Assembly: GCA_016744335.1 (NCBI GenBank)
Contig: JADGEO010000023.1
Coordinates: 1 to 57,589, forward strand
DNA from: Anaerolineales bacterium
Lineage (GTDB): Bacteria; Chloroflexota; Anaerolineae; Anaerolineales; Villigracilaceae
Direction: 5' to 3'
Length of the DNA stretch: 57,589 nucleotides
In this document: in pieces, positions 17,740 through 26,924 of the stretch
Layout: every line of letters begins with the position of its first letter
Numbering within the stretch: position 1 is the first letter of the stretch
Notes under the pieces: model-generated
What the model saw: only the letters and a program-made list of their open reading frames with translations
Told to the model about the DNA's origin: nothing
Databases searched by the model: none
Program-made: the position numbers and the translations under genes

Positions 17740-19341
17740 ATGCTCATCCTTGCCTCTCTCCCCATTCTTCTCATCTTACTCCTCATGGTTGGCTTTCGCC
17801 TTAGCGCAGTCAAAGCTGGCACAGCGGGGTATTTGGCTGCCCTCATCATTGCGCTCGCCTTTTTTGGCGCAAATTTTCAAACTCTAGCTACTTCCCATCT
17901 CAAAGCAATCACCCTTTCTCTCGATGTGCTCTCTATTATTTGGACTGCCTATTTGCTTTATCGTGTTTCAGATGAAGCGGGCGCAATTGAAGCTATCGGT
18001 AGGGCACTCCCGCAATTGACCCGCGATAAAGGGATGCAAGCCATTCTTATCGGCTGGGTTTTCGCGTCATTTTTACAAGGCACGGGCGGATTCGGTGTGC
18101 CGGTTGCGGTCACGGCTCCGCTTTTGGTGGGGCTGGGATTTTCACCCCTGCGCGCGGTGCTAATTCCCACCATTGGGCATGGCTGGGCGGTTACGTTTGG
18201 GTCGCTTGGGTCATCTTTTAATGCCCTCATCACCTCCACCGGATTGCCCGCGGAGTATCTTGCGCCCGCCTCCGCACTCTTTCTAGGATTAGCCACGCTC
18301 CCAACGGGATTGATGGTGGTCGCGCTTGCAAATGAAAAGACCCGAAAGGTTTCAAAAGGTTATAATAATTTCCCTGATAACGGGGACGAACTTAAAATCC
18401 AAGCCAAAATAAAATCTTTCGGGTCTCTATTGGATGAGAGACCGCGACACGCGCACCTCAAGCTTGCGATACGTGCTTTGAGCATTGGCGCGGTGATGGG
18501 CATCGTGCAGTATTTGGTCGCCGTGAAGTTGGGGATGTGGCATATCGCCTCTTTTGCTGGTGGGATGGCAGGACTCGGTTTCAGCATAATTATTATTCGT
18601 TGGGGGCAACCAAGCCAAAAACAAGAGCGTAGCGTAGAGAAGCTCGTTTCTCCCTCTGAAATCCCACCCTCTCGTAACGCCCAGTCCTTTTCATCATCTA
18701 TAAAAAGTCGAGCTTCTGTTCTAATCCCTCTCTCTCCTTATATTGCCCTAATTTTCTATACCGCAATTACTCTTTTCTTCCCTAAATCTGCTTTCACTCA
18801 TCCGAGTGCGATATTGTTTTATTCAGCGGCAACGGCATTTTTTATTTTCAATAGAGTGGGATTGTATGACGAAGGCGCAGGTAAGGGGATTTTGCTTCAA
18901 ACCGCAAAAAAGATGAAACTTTCAAGTATTAGCATCTTTCTTATGGTCTCGATGGCAATGATTATGCAATTTTCAGGGATGACAGAAGCCCTAGCGCGCG
19001 GGGTGGCAGAGAGTGTTGGCACAGGTTACCCTTTTATTGCGAGTTGGATTGGCGCAATGGGCGCATTTATAACTGGCTCGAACACGAATTCAAATATCTT
19101 GTTTGCAAACTTACAAATGCAAACAGCAGAATTATTGGGGTATAGCGTGCCCATTATCTTAGCGGCGCAAACAGCGGGTGCGGGGTTGGCATCGGTGGTT
19201 GCGCCGGCTAAGCTGATTGTTGGCGCAAGCACAGTTGGCATGGAGGGCAAGGAGGGCGAAGTTCTCCGTGCGGCAATAGGCTATGCGGCTGGGTTGGTTT
19301 TGTTTATCTCTTTTCTGACGATTTTAGGGATACTACTTTAG
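17740..19341 (+). CDS. lctP: L-lactate permease (LctP family)
   Basis: A 533-residue protein with about 12-14 TM helices. QGTGGFGVPVAVTAP and PTIGHGWAVTFGSLGSS are characteristic of LctP/GlcA lactate and glycolate permeases, and a later FITGSNTNSNILFANLQ segment is also typical. A hydrophilic loop near residues 285-325 is longer than usual. It should import lactate or glycolate with protons. No lactate dehydrogenase gene is adjacent. It starts 28 nt after the CPBP gene. It converges on rsmD with only 13 bp between the stops and no clear terminator. Confidence 0.88.
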   Translation: MLILASLPILLILLLMVGFRLSAVKAGTAGYLAALIIALAFFGANFQTLATSHLKAITLSLDVLSIIWTAYLLYRVSDEAGAIEAIGRALPQLTRDKGMQAILIGWVFASFLQGTGGFGVPVAVTAPLLVGLGFSPLRAVLIPTIGHGWAVTFGSLGSSFNALITSTGLPAEYLAPASALFLGLATLPTGLMVVALANEKTRKVSKGYNNFPDNGDELKIQAKIKSFGSLLDERPRHAHLKLAIRALSIGAVMGIVQYLVAVKLGMWHIASFAGGMAGLGFSIIIIRWGQPSQKQERSVEKLVSPSEIPPSRNAQSFSSSIKSRASVLIPLSPYIALIFYTAITLFFPKSAFTHPSAILFYSAATAFFIFNRVGLYDEGAGKGILLQTAKKMKLSSISIFLMVSMAMIMQFSGMTEALARGVAESVGTGYPFIASWIGAMGAFITGSNTNSNILFANLQMQTAELLGYSVPIILAAQTAGAGLASVVAPAKLIVGASTVGMEGKEGEVLRAAIGYAAGLVLFISFLTILGILL

Positions 19342-19354
19342 TTTCGCTAAGAAT

Positions 19355-19930
19355 TTAATGAGCCACAACCCGCTCGTAGAAAACCAAGAGCGTGCTTCCG
19401 TATTTTCTCTCATCAAATTTGACTAGATTTTTTAACTTAAGGTCTTCATGCCCCCAAAACTCTCTGGGGTGAATTTGCACGACCACCCAACTCTCATCGC
19501 TCAACCAAGCGGGGTTTTCATCTACCAATTTTATGGCGCGTAGCCACATCTCTTTATATTGGGGTGGGGCAATGTAGATATAATCGAATGCGTAATCGGG
19601 GGGAGATTCTAGGAAAGAAAAAGCGTCTCCGCGCTTGATTTGGGCTTGGTCGCCGTCAAATTTGCAGTGGGCTAAATTTTCACGGATTACGTTAATTGCC
19701 TCGCGTCCCATTTCACTATAGCGCACAAAAGTTGCGCCGCGGCTCAATGCTTCGATGCCGACTGCGCCTGTTCCGCCAAAGAGATCCCACCAGGTTGAAT
19801 CGATTACGTCTCTGCCGATGATGTTGAAGAGATTTTCTTTCACACGGTCGGTGATGGGGCGCGTTCCTTTTCCTGAAACAGTTTTCAGTTTATGCCCTTT
19901 TGCTTTGCCTGCAATAACGCGTAAGCTCAT
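19355..19930 (-). CDS. rsmD: 16S rRNA (guanine966-N2)-methyltransferase
   Basis: The start at MSLRVIAGKAKGHKL overlaps the upstream stop codon in ATGA. The 191-residue protein has the RsmD N-terminal signature RVIAGKAKGHKL and TRPITDRVKENLFN, the SAM motif DLFGGTGAVGIEALSRGA, and a motif IV written as YIAPPQY where the family usually has DPPY. The change from Asp to Ala at the first position is worth noting, but all other motifs are intact. It modifies the small ribosomal subunit during assembly. Last gene of an overlapping run from 23537. Confidence 0.9.
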   Translation of the reverse strand: MSLRVIAGKAKGHKLKTVSGKGTRPITDRVKENLFNIIGRDVIDSTWWDLFGGTGAVGIEALSRGATFVRYSEMGREAINVIRENLAHCKFDGDQAQIKRGDAFSFLESPPDYAFDYIYIAPPQYKEMWLRAIKLVDENPAWLSDESWVVVQIHPREFWGHEDLKLKNLVKFDERKYGSTLLVFYERVVAH

Positions 19931-21504
19931 TCTTGTATCTCCTTGATAACACAAAAAGTTGCTCCATCTCGCTCGATACTCACAATGGCAGGGTCGTGGC
20001 GTTTGATGATATTAAGCGAATTTAAACGAGAATCGAGGAGCAAATAATCGCCTTTTTGAGGTGGATCGTAGGCTGTATCTAGTATTTTTATATTTTCGGC
20101 GGCGTAATATGCCGCTATTCTTGGCTCTCGGTGCACAGTTAGCGTTGCTCCATTGGGCGCAAAATCGTTAAATTCTTCTACTGCTTCTTTATAGCAAGTG
20201 AGCCAGTATTCGGTTTCAAATGTTCCCTCTGCGCCACTTGTACCGCCAACGATATTATTATAATAAGCATATTCGTAGGGGTGTAATTTTTTGATGCCGT
20301 CAGCACCAAGTGCGATTATGATTAAAAGCGTAACTGCGTGTAGCCAGTGTTTTTCTTTACCTAACCACTCGTAAATTTGTTCAAAGGCAAAGCCAGTGAT
20401 AATAAAGACAGGGGGCAAAATAAAGAGAAAGTGGCGGTATCCGTCATACATGGGCGGGCGGAGGAGCAGTACATAGCTGACCATAAATCCAAAGAAGAGG
20501 AGCAGAATCCCCAGATCGTGCCACGCGCGATCTGTTTTGGTCCAACGTAGAAATGCGACAATTAATCCCATCCCGAAGAGAATCCAAGTTGGCTCGGTTA
20601 ATGTAATCCCAAGTAAAACAGGGAGGTAGCGCACGGGTAAATCGTAGGCGGGGTAGAGATTGCCATAAAACAACACTTTTAGTTTAGTCGGGTTATTCGA
20701 CATTAGCGTTAGTACTTCGATGAAGTGTGCTATGGGGGCATCCCAGAGATAGGGCCAAGTGAGGTAGGTGACGAGCATGGCAATTAACGTGACAGGGATG
20801 AACCAAAGCAGGATGTGTGGTTGGCGTTTGCTAAGAGCATAGAGAAGTAGAAGAACGCCAATTAGCGGGGCAATGATGCGCAGATTTGTAGCGATACCCA
20901 TTAGGATGCCAACGAGTATGATTTGCCCCCAACGTACTTCGACTTGGCTCAGTATAATTTTTTTGCTTGTTTGCCCTGCGGAGAGTTGGTCTATTGCTCG
21001 AAAGCCATAGTAGAGGGTGGCAAGAAAGACAGTGACGAAGGGCGGGTCTTTGGGGTTGATGAAGCCGTGCCCCCAGAGCAAAGGTTGTGATATATAAAGT
21101 AAGGAGGCTGAGAATGCCCCTTTTGGCGTGAGCCAGCGCAGAGATAGTTTGTAGAGATAATAAACGCCAATTAAGAAGGTGATAAAGTTCATTAAGTGCC
21201 AAAGGGCAACTTTATCTATGCCTGTTATGGCATGTAGGGCGTTAACGGGAAGCCGCGCAACGAGTAGATACGCGGGACCTCGATTTTTATGGTCGCCTAC
21301 GCTGGCACCGTAGGCATTGTTAATATCAAAATCTCCGCTCAGGCGTTCGGGAATGGAGTAGGCGTATCCTATTGCTTCACCGTAGCTGTAATAGAGGCTT
21401 TCGTCCCAGGTCATGCCGTAATCTTGGAAGGTGAAAATACCAATGAGGAAGCTGAGTGCGAGAAGAATGAGAAGGGGGAGATGTTTTTGGTTTTTACGCT
21501 TCAC
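19927..21504 (-). CDS. GT39/PMT-like membrane glycosyltransferase
   Basis: A 525-residue polytopic protein with about 11-12 TM helices. The first extracytoplasmic loop begins with YGMTWDESLYY; an Asp/Glu pair there is the catalytic signature of GT-C enzymes such as ArnT and protein O-mannosyltransferases. RGPAYLL and NPKDPPF follow as in this superfamily. It would move a sugar from a polyprenyl carrier to protein or lipid. It overlaps the AAA+ gene by 11 nt and rsmD by 4 nt. Its fit with GtrA and the sugar decarboxylase upstream suggests a surface-glycan theme. Confidence 0.75.
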   Translation of the reverse strand: MKRKNQKHLPLLILLALSFLIGIFTFQDYGMTWDESLYYSYGEAIGYAYSIPERLSGDFDINNAYGASVGDHKNRGPAYLLVARLPVNALHAITGIDKVALWHLMNFITFLIGVYYLYKLSLRWLTPKGAFSASLLYISQPLLWGHGFINPKDPPFVTVFLATLYYGFRAIDQLSAGQTSKKIILSQVEVRWGQIILVGILMGIATNLRIIAPLIGVLLLLYALSKRQPHILLWFIPVTLIAMLVTYLTWPYLWDAPIAHFIEVLTLMSNNPTKLKVLFYGNLYPAYDLPVRYLPVLLGITLTEPTWILFGMGLIVAFLRWTKTDRAWHDLGILLLFFGFMVSYVLLLRPPMYDGYRHFLFILPPVFIITGFAFEQIYEWLGKEKHWLHAVTLLIIIALGADGIKKLHPYEYAYYNNIVGGTSGAEGTFETEYWLTCYKEAVEEFNDFAPNGATLTVHREPRIAAYYAAENIKILDTAYDPPQKGDYLLLDSRLNSLNIIKRHDPAIVSIERDGATFCVIKEIQE

Positions 21505-22702
21505 GTTTTTTTCGTTGGAAGGGTTTTATCAATTCTGCCAGTTCTTCTTCTTCCCCTTCTTGTTTGGCAAAGTATTCATCAATAAATTTAGAGCGACGCA
21601 GGCGCAAAGACATAGGTGCCACTGCGTATAAATCGGTAAGTTTGACGTTTTTACGTCCGCTGGCGGCGGCGTAAGCACGGCTGGCTTCAAACCAAGTGAT
21701 TTCGGCGCGTAAGGAATCTATGCCAAGTTCTTGGATGGTGGCGATAGCTTTCTTGGCAACGCGGTTAGAAATTTTCACTTCTTTGAGGCGTTCTCGTGTT
21801 TTTTCTAGCTCATCTCGAATAGCTGAGGTGCTATCGGCATATTTAGCAATCAATTGATGGGGCGCACTCAAATAAGTTTGAACTTGTTTATAGGCTTCAA
21901 GACGCTCTTTGGGGTTTTCTAAGCCGCGCACGATAACGCGCAGCCCAAATCTATCCATGATTTGGGGTCGGAGATGCCCCTCTTCAGGATTCATCGAGCC
22001 GACCAGAAGAAAACGAGATTTATAGGTGGCAGAGGCGGCTCCGCGCCGGAGGGTATATGAGCCTTGCGCGGCGGCATCGAGGATAGCATCAATAACTTCA
22101 TCGTTGAGCAAATTTGCTTCATCAAGATAGAGCAGGTTACGATCGGCTTGAGCGAGAATACCGCGTTTTAGAATCATTCGTTTGTGCATGGCAGCGCGTT
22201 CATCTATACCACCGACTACATTTTCCAGTTTGGCATTGAGAGGCAATTCAATGAGACGAACGCGTGAAGTGCGGGTAAGCGATTCGCCCTCGCCGTATTT
22301 TTTCGCGCAATCGGGACAAACGGCATCTATGCCGCCTTCTTCTATATCAGAGGGTAGACAACCATAATGGCAAGTACTGCGCTCAACCATTGGAAGTAAA
22401 TTTATGAGACTGCGCACAGCTGTTGTTTTTGCGGTGCCGCGTGGACCTACGAGCAGAATCCCACCGATGTGAGGGTTGACCAACCCTAGAATGAGGGCGA
22501 GCTTCATTTCTTCTTGCCCAATAATGGCTGAAAATGGGAAAGGGAGAATCTCGGCTTTGCCGCTGTCTCTAAATTTAACAGGGGGCAAATCTTTGCCCGA
22601 AACATGGTCGAGCAATTCTTTTAGCGAATGAAAAGGATGCGCCTGACGCTCTTTAGGTTCACTTTTGAGTTCAGGAGGAGGGGGGAGAGTTTCTTCGGTC
22701 AT
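21494..22702 (-). CDS. AAA+ ATPase of the magnesium chelatase ChlI/BchI type
   Basis: A 402-residue protein. Walker A is GPRGTAKT (86-93), Walker B LLYLDEAN (190-197), and SRFLLVGSMNPEEGHLRPQIMDRFGL is the ChlI-type sensor region. Between Walker A and the beta-hairpin insert lies a four-Cys cluster (Cys111, 115, 129, 132) that could bind zinc. No ChlD, ChlH or pigment genes are near, so a chelatase role is doubtful; a stand-alone remodelling ATPase of the ChlI/MoxR clade is the safer reading. ATGA overlap with the thioesterase gene upstream. Confidence 0.82.
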   Translation of the reverse strand: MTEETLPPPPELKSEPKERQAHPFHSLKELLDHVSGKDLPPVKFRDSGKAEILPFPFSAIIGQEEMKLALILGLVNPHIGGILLVGPRGTAKTTAVRSLINLLPMVERSTCHYGCLPSDIEEGGIDAVCPDCAKKYGEGESLTRTSRVRLIELPLNAKLENVVGGIDERAAMHKRMILKRGILAQADRNLLYLDEANLLNDEVIDAILDAAAQGSYTLRRGAASATYKSRFLLVGSMNPEEGHLRPQIMDRFGLRVIVRGLENPKERLEAYKQVQTYLSAPHQLIAKYADSTSAIRDELEKTRERLKEVKISNRVAKKAIATIQELGIDSLRAEITWFEASRAYAAASGRKNVKLTDLYAVAPMSLRLRRSKFIDEYFAKQEGEEEELAELIKPFQRKKREA

Positions 22703-23169
22703 TTTTTCTTCTGTTTGAGTCGCTGTTTTTGACGTGCCTGTGCTTCTTTCATGCGTTCTTTTTCTTCGGCTGTTTCAGCAACCAGCGCGGGAACTTCAAC
22801 CGCGTTCCCCTCTTTATCGAGAGAAACGTAAACAAGATAAGCGGTATTGGTATGAACTTGTTCGCCAGTAATGGGGTTTTCTGCGACCACTTTCACTTCC
22901 GCTTCGAGCGATGTCCGCCCCGTATAGGTTACTTCGGCGCGGAGAATAATCAAATCGCCGATGTGGATGGGTTGCTGAAAAGTCATTTGGTCGATGGCAA
23001 CTGTTACAACGCGATGTTGCGCGTGGCGCATACAAGCCAGCGCACCAGCTTCGTCTACGAGTTTCATAATCCAGCCGCCGTGAACATTGCCATGGTGGTT
23101 GGCGTGCTCGGGTTGCATCAACTGTGAAATAGTAACGCATGAAGCGTGCATAGATTTGGGGGTACTCAT
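22699..23169 (-). CDS. acyl-CoA thioesterase (hotdog fold, YciA/BACH type)
   Basis: A 156-residue single hotdog domain with HGNVHGGWIMKLVDEAGALA near the N-terminus, the catalytic Asp/Glu helix of hexameric acyl-CoA thioesterases, then VDGMTFQQPIHIGD-like VAIDQMTFQQPI. It hydrolyses acyl-CoA to free acid and CoA. A basic C-terminal tail rich in Lys/Gln (about 135-156) is extra. The start codon shares one base with the upstream stop (TAATG) and its own stop overlaps the AAA+ gene. Confidence 0.88.
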   Translation of the reverse strand: MSTPKSMHASCVTISQLMQPEHANHHGNVHGGWIMKLVDEAGALACMRHAQHRVVTVAIDQMTFQQPIHIGDLIILRAEVTYTGRTSLEAEVKVVAENPITGEQVHTNTAYLVYVSLDKEGNAVEVPALVAETAEEKERMKEAQARQKQRLKQKKK

Positions 23170-23537
23170 TAATCTAAATCCTCTCTAAATTCACCAGAAT
23201 CAGCGGTGTGCAATTTTTCGGGCGCGTCCAAAAGTACATCAATCTCACTGTGATTAAGTTCTGGCATCATCGGGGCAAGGGGGATTGTAGCGGGCGGGTT
23301 GATTTTCGATGGCTTTTTGGGTGGTTTTTTGCGCTCGGTGGCGACTTCAATAGCTCGCTTACGCAAAATACGCGGTCCCTTAGCGAGAAAACCGACGTAA
23401 AATCCAAGCACCGAATAGATTTCTTTGGTAGGTGTAATCCACCCCACCCACTCGCCGAGACGGTTGTAGATATAGGGGTAAACGAGAAAGGCTTCTGCGT
23501 CACCTTTGGTTGTGTAGAGAGGGATTATTTTAGCCAT
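23169..23537 (-). CDS. hypothetical protein, beta-flower-like N-terminal domain
   Basis: A 122-residue protein. The first 65 residues (LYTTKGDAEAFLVYPYIYN, GEWVGWITP) look like the small domain called 4-fold beta flower, of unknown function. The rest is Lys/Pro-rich and low complexity, then acidic. No membrane segment or catalytic motif is seen. It heads an overlapping operon with thioesterase, AAA+ ATPase, GT39-like enzyme and RsmD. Confidence 0.65.
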   Translation of the reverse strand: MAKIIPLYTTKGDAEAFLVYPYIYNRLGEWVGWITPTKEIYSVLGFYVGFLAKGPRILRKRAIEVATERKKPPKKPSKINPPATIPLAPMMPELNHSEIDVLLDAPEKLHTADSGEFREDLD

Positions 23538-23633
23538 AATTTAGTTTATTGGATGAAGGGATGCGGGACTCGCGTGACCTTATCTGGAGTGCTGATGGTA
23601 AGCGGATTTGCGGCGTTTACCTTAGCGAAAAAG

Positions 23634-24149
23634 CTATTTTAGGGCACTCAAGTTCAAATCAGGCTCGTTGCTGTTTTGCTCTGTAACTTCGTCAACATCA
23701 TTATACGTCCAATATCGGTTAACAAAAAAGTTCCAAAGCATTACAGTTCCAACAGCGAGAGCTAGCGTGAAATTTTTGGCGAGAAACACTTCATCTATGG
23801 GGAGATTCAAATTCAAATTATTTAAAAAGTTGAGCATTGGCTCCTCAACATATTTTAAAATGGGAAGTCGAATAGCCATCCCCGCTATATTGACGGCGAA
23901 AAACATGGCAAGTTGCCGCACAATGGGGCGTGAACGTGATTCTGGGTATGTCCAGTAGCGATTCCAGATAAAGTTGGATGCGATGGCAGAGATAAAGGAA
24001 ATTGTACCTGCAAGAACGAGCGACATGCCCATTTTTTGAGAGAGCAAATTCATTATGCCAAAATCGACTACTGCGCCAATGATGCCAACTACAGCAAATT
24101 TTAGAAAGCGGCTGCGCTCTTTTTTATCGGTAAGTGGATTTTTTGCCAA
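23634..24149 (-). CDS. GtrA family membrane protein
   Basis: A 171-residue protein with four predicted TM helices and the GtrA hallmarks FLKFAVVGIIGAVVDFG near the N-terminus, NFIWNRYWTY in the middle and NFFVNRYWTY near the end. GtrA proteins help flip undecaprenyl-linked sugars or take part in cell-wall polysaccharide synthesis. The start codon lies 1 nt after the stop of the upstream UDP-sugar decarboxylase gene, so these two are coupled. A 96-bp gap with no clear terminator separates it from the next gene. Confidence 0.88.
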   Translation of the reverse strand: MAKNPLTDKKERSRFLKFAVVGIIGAVVDFGIMNLLSQKMGMSLVLAGTISFISAIASNFIWNRYWTYPESRSRPIVRQLAMFFAVNIAGMAIRLPILKYVEEPMLNFLNNLNLNLPIDEVFLAKNFTLALAVGTVMLWNFFVNRYWTYNDVDEVTEQNSNEPDLNLSALK

Positions 24150-24150
24150 T

Positions 24151-25107
24151 TTACAGTCCCAGTTTTTCTTTAAAATAAGGCATGGTCTTTTCTATACCTT
24201 CTTTTAAATTAACCTTTGCTTTCCAATCAAGGATTTCTTTTGCGCGCGTCACGTCAGGACGACGGCGTTGAGGATCACGGGCTGAGCGTCCTGCGGGAAC
24301 ATAAGTAACACCGCTAGGATTTTCTGTGAGGGTGTTAATGGTCTCGGCAAATTCTAGAATGGTAATTTCATCGGGATTGCCGATATTAACGGGAAGATGC
24401 TCATCTGAATAAAGAAGACGAACGATGCCTTCGACCAAGTCATCTACATAGCAGAAGGAGCGGGTTTGCTGACCATCGCCAAAGACAGTTAGTTTTTCTT
24501 GCAGGAGGGCTTGTTTGAGAAAGTTGGGCAGTGCGCGCCCATCTTCGAGATCCATGCGGGGACCATAGGTATTGAAAATGCGAACGATGCGCGTGTCTAC
24601 GTTATGGTAGCGGTGATATGCCATCGTAAGGGATTCGGCGAAGCGTTTTGCCTCATCATAAACAGCGCGTTTCCCAATGGGGTCTACATTGCCCGCATAA
24701 TCTTCACTTTGGGGGTGAACGGTTGGGTCGCCGTAAATCTCGCTGGTAGAGGCAAGCAGAAACTTAGCATTATGTGTCTTTGCTACACCGAGCGAATTAT
24801 GTGTTCCCAGCGCACCGGCTTTCATGGTTTGAATGGGGAGATTGAAATAGGCTCTCTCTGACGCAGGGTTTGGGCTGGCGGGTGATGCAAAGTGCATTAC
24901 TGCATCAATTTTGTCAGGGACAAAGATGTAATTTGAAACATCATGCTTATAAAAGCTGAAATTTTCATTCCCCATAAGATGGGCGATATTGCCGGGATTG
25001 CCGGTGATGAAATTATCCATGCCGACAACTTGATGGTCGTCAGCGAGTAAATAATCGCAAAGGTGTGAGCCAAGAAATCCGGCGGCACCAGTGATGAGAA
25101 TACGCAT
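24151..25107 (-). CDS. UDP-glucuronate decarboxylase (extended SDR)
   Basis: A 318-residue NAD-dependent enzyme. GAAGFLGSH (7-15) binds NAD, TSEIYG holds Ser122/Glu123, and YDEAKR gives catalytic Tyr150 and Lys154. Glu at that position, [19 protein letters not shown] and the C-terminal [19 protein letters not shown] are typical of UDP-xylose synthase. It would make UDP-xylose from UDP-glucuronate for surface glycans. Related epimerases cannot be fully excluded. GtrA follows directly. Confidence 0.88.
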   Translation of the reverse strand: MRILITGAAGFLGSHLCDYLLADDHQVVGMDNFITGNPGNIAHLMGNENFSFYKHDVSNYIFVPDKIDAVMHFASPASPNPASERAYFNLPIQTMKAGALGTHNSLGVAKTHNAKFLLASTSEIYGDPTVHPQSEDYAGNVDPIGKRAVYDEAKRFAESLTMAYHRYHNVDTRIVRIFNTYGPRMDLEDGRALPNFLKQALLQEKLTVFGDGQQTRSFCYVDDLVEGIVRLLYSDEHLPVNIGNPDEITILEFAETINTLTENPSGVTYVPAGRSARDPQRRRPDVTRAKEILDWKAKVNLKEGIEKTMPYFKEKLGL

Positions 25108-25158
25108 ATTTTTTTCCTGTTTTTTTAGCCTATCAATGAATTCATAGGCTGAGATAGA

Positions 25159-25209
25159 AAGTCCGTTTAAACGGACTTGGTATTTCAGCGTGGGATTTCA
25201 ATCCCATGC
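25159..25209. repeat. pair of palindromes with TT-N-AA-like centres
   Basis: A perfect palindrome AAGTCCGTTTAAACGGACTT (25159-25178), a short spacer, and a second one (25188-25209) with arms TGGGATT / AATCCCA. On the minus strand the second lies 11 nt past the stop of the lipoprotein gene at 25221. The layout matches 56220-56266. Confidence 0.85.
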
Positions 25210-25220
25210 TTCTTCAGTTT

Positions 25221-26906
25221 TCATTCTTCAAGGCTTTTCCAATCAATTCTGCTAATTAGCCCATCGCCAGTGATCTGATGTGCTTCGGCAGAGGCAGAGT
25301 CGATGAGCCATAAATTGCCCTGATAGGTCACCGCTAAAAAGTCACCTTCTTGTCCGGGGATGGGTTCGGGTGCCCAAACAGGGACCTGTGGTTCAATGCC
25401 GCGCGTATCTTTGGGTGGAAATACCTCATGTCGATTTGAGCCATCCCTGTCCATCACTACAACACGGTAGCGGCTACTTTCGCTTTGAGAGGGGAAAATA
25501 GCTTGCAGATACGCAACTTGGTAAACACTCTCTTGCCCACTAGGGCGAAGCATAGAAGTGGCAGGGTAAGCAAACATACCCGTTTGCGGCGACAATTTAA
25601 TTTCTTCTGGGTTAGAGAGCGCCATTGCACTAAGGTCAAAATAAGGCGACTCTTCTATGCCAACCAAGTTTTGAGAAGGCGCATGAGTAACTGTATAAAG
25701 CATTTTATTATCTGCGCCCCATGCTAAGCCGGGAATCCATGCCCAATCGCTATGGGTGCTTAAGGCGGTGATATCGAGCAGTGGGTTATATTCGCCGTTG
25801 GTACGGTCTACGATGCCAATTCCATCTGGGCGGGCATATGCGAGGGTTCTTCCATCGGGCGACCACATAAAATCCATGCCCCACCATCCGTAAACACCAC
25901 CAGAGCTAGATTCAATAATTTCTTTGGTTTGTGGTGAAAAACTGGCACTAAAGCTAACGCTATATAAATCATTGTTGGCTTGCCAGCCGGGGGCGGCGTT
26001 GCGAGGCTCTACCGTAGAGTAATAGACGCGCGCGCCATAATTAGGTCGCCAACCAGCGAAGTGTACCACGTTGGCAGCATTGAGATTAAGGGGTTCTTTA
26101 GGTTTACCTTGGGTGCTAACTGCCCAAAGCGTATTGATTTCTTCGGCAGGGTCTTTGTCTGATTTTCGGGTAAACAGGAGCCAGCCGGCATTGGGGGATA
26201 GCGCAAAAATGCGACCGTCTAAATCGCCTGTGGTAACTAGAGGCCGACGATTAGCGGTGGAGTCTTCCATAATCCATGCGTTGCCGCCAGAGAGATAGGC
26301 AATTACACCAGGAATGGGGATGGGTGCAAAAACGGTTTGTGCGCCTACCATGGTGATTTGTGGCACTGCCTCTCGGAGAGTCACTTTTTTAACCAATTTA
26401 TTGCTCACCTCAAGACCATCTTCGTAAACACTGCGGTAAACAATTTCTTCAAGTCCATTTTCCCCTAGTTGAATTAGTCGCTTTTCTCCCTCGGGAAGAG
26501 ATTCGTTGCGGACAATTTGTTTTTCGTAGGGGATTATTTTTTCTTCACGTTCAAACTCTTCGTGCACCTGAATGACAGAAATCTCATCACCATCGACTAA
26601 AAGGGTGTAAAGCGGAGGCTCTATTTGGTCGGATTCGGTATAGGCTATTTTAGCTTCTGTGAGGGCGTCTTCAACCGTGCTCCCTGCGAGAACTTGGGCT
26701 TGAATGCGCTCTTCGTTTATGCTAACGCTTATCTGTATTTCTTCACGCGAAAGCTGGGGAGAGAGACACCCAGTTGAAAGAAGGGCGAAACCGAAAATGA
26801 TGAAGAGAAGAGAAATGTGCCAGACAAAACGATGCCCGTTAATAGCAAAATGCCTAGGGAATCCTTCCCAAAAATGATAATACTTATCTGCTGAATATCC
26901 CTTCAT
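25221..26906 (-). CDS. lipoprotein with DUF348/G5-like and TolB-like propeller domains
   Basis: A 561-residue secreted protein. TM/signal region with lipobox LLSTGC, then a ubiquitin-like DUF348 segment (SVSINEERIQAQVLAGSTV), a G5-type domain (with YEKQIVRNESLPEGEKR and VSNKLVKKVTLREAVPQI) and from about residue 200 a WD40/TolB-like propeller (WSPDGRTLAYA is typical). G5 domains are thought to bind N-acetylglucosamine-containing glycans, so it may attach to peptidoglycan. An ATG (MKGYSAD) was chosen; a GTG five codons upstream is equally possible and neither has a good ribosome site. It follows another lipoprotein gene closely. Confidence 0.75.
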   Translation of the reverse strand: MKGYSADKYYHFWEGFPRHFAINGHRFVWHISLLFIIFGFALLSTGCLSPQLSREEIQISVSINEERIQAQVLAGSTVEDALTEAKIAYTESDQIEPPLYTLLVDGDEISVIQVHEEFEREEKIIPYEKQIVRNESLPEGEKRLIQLGENGLEEIVYRSVYEDGLEVSNKLVKKVTLREAVPQITMVGAQTVFAPIPIPGVIAYLSGGNAWIMEDSTANRRPLVTTGDLDGRIFALSPNAGWLLFTRKSDKDPAEEINTLWAVSTQGKPKEPLNLNAANVVHFAGWRPNYGARVYYSTVEPRNAAPGWQANNDLYSVSFSASFSPQTKEIIESSSGGVYGWWGMDFMWSPDGRTLAYARPDGIGIVDRTNGEYNPLLDITALSTHSDWAWIPGLAWGADNKMLYTVTHAPSQNLVGIEESPYFDLSAMALSNPEEIKLSPQTGMFAYPATSMLRPSGQESVYQVAYLQAIFPSQSESSRYRVVVMDRDGSNRHEVFPPKDTRGIEPQVPVWAPEPIPGQEGDFLAVTYQGNLWLIDSASAEAHQITGDGLISRIDWKSLEE

Positions 26907-26924
26907 GCTGGTATAATTCACTCG

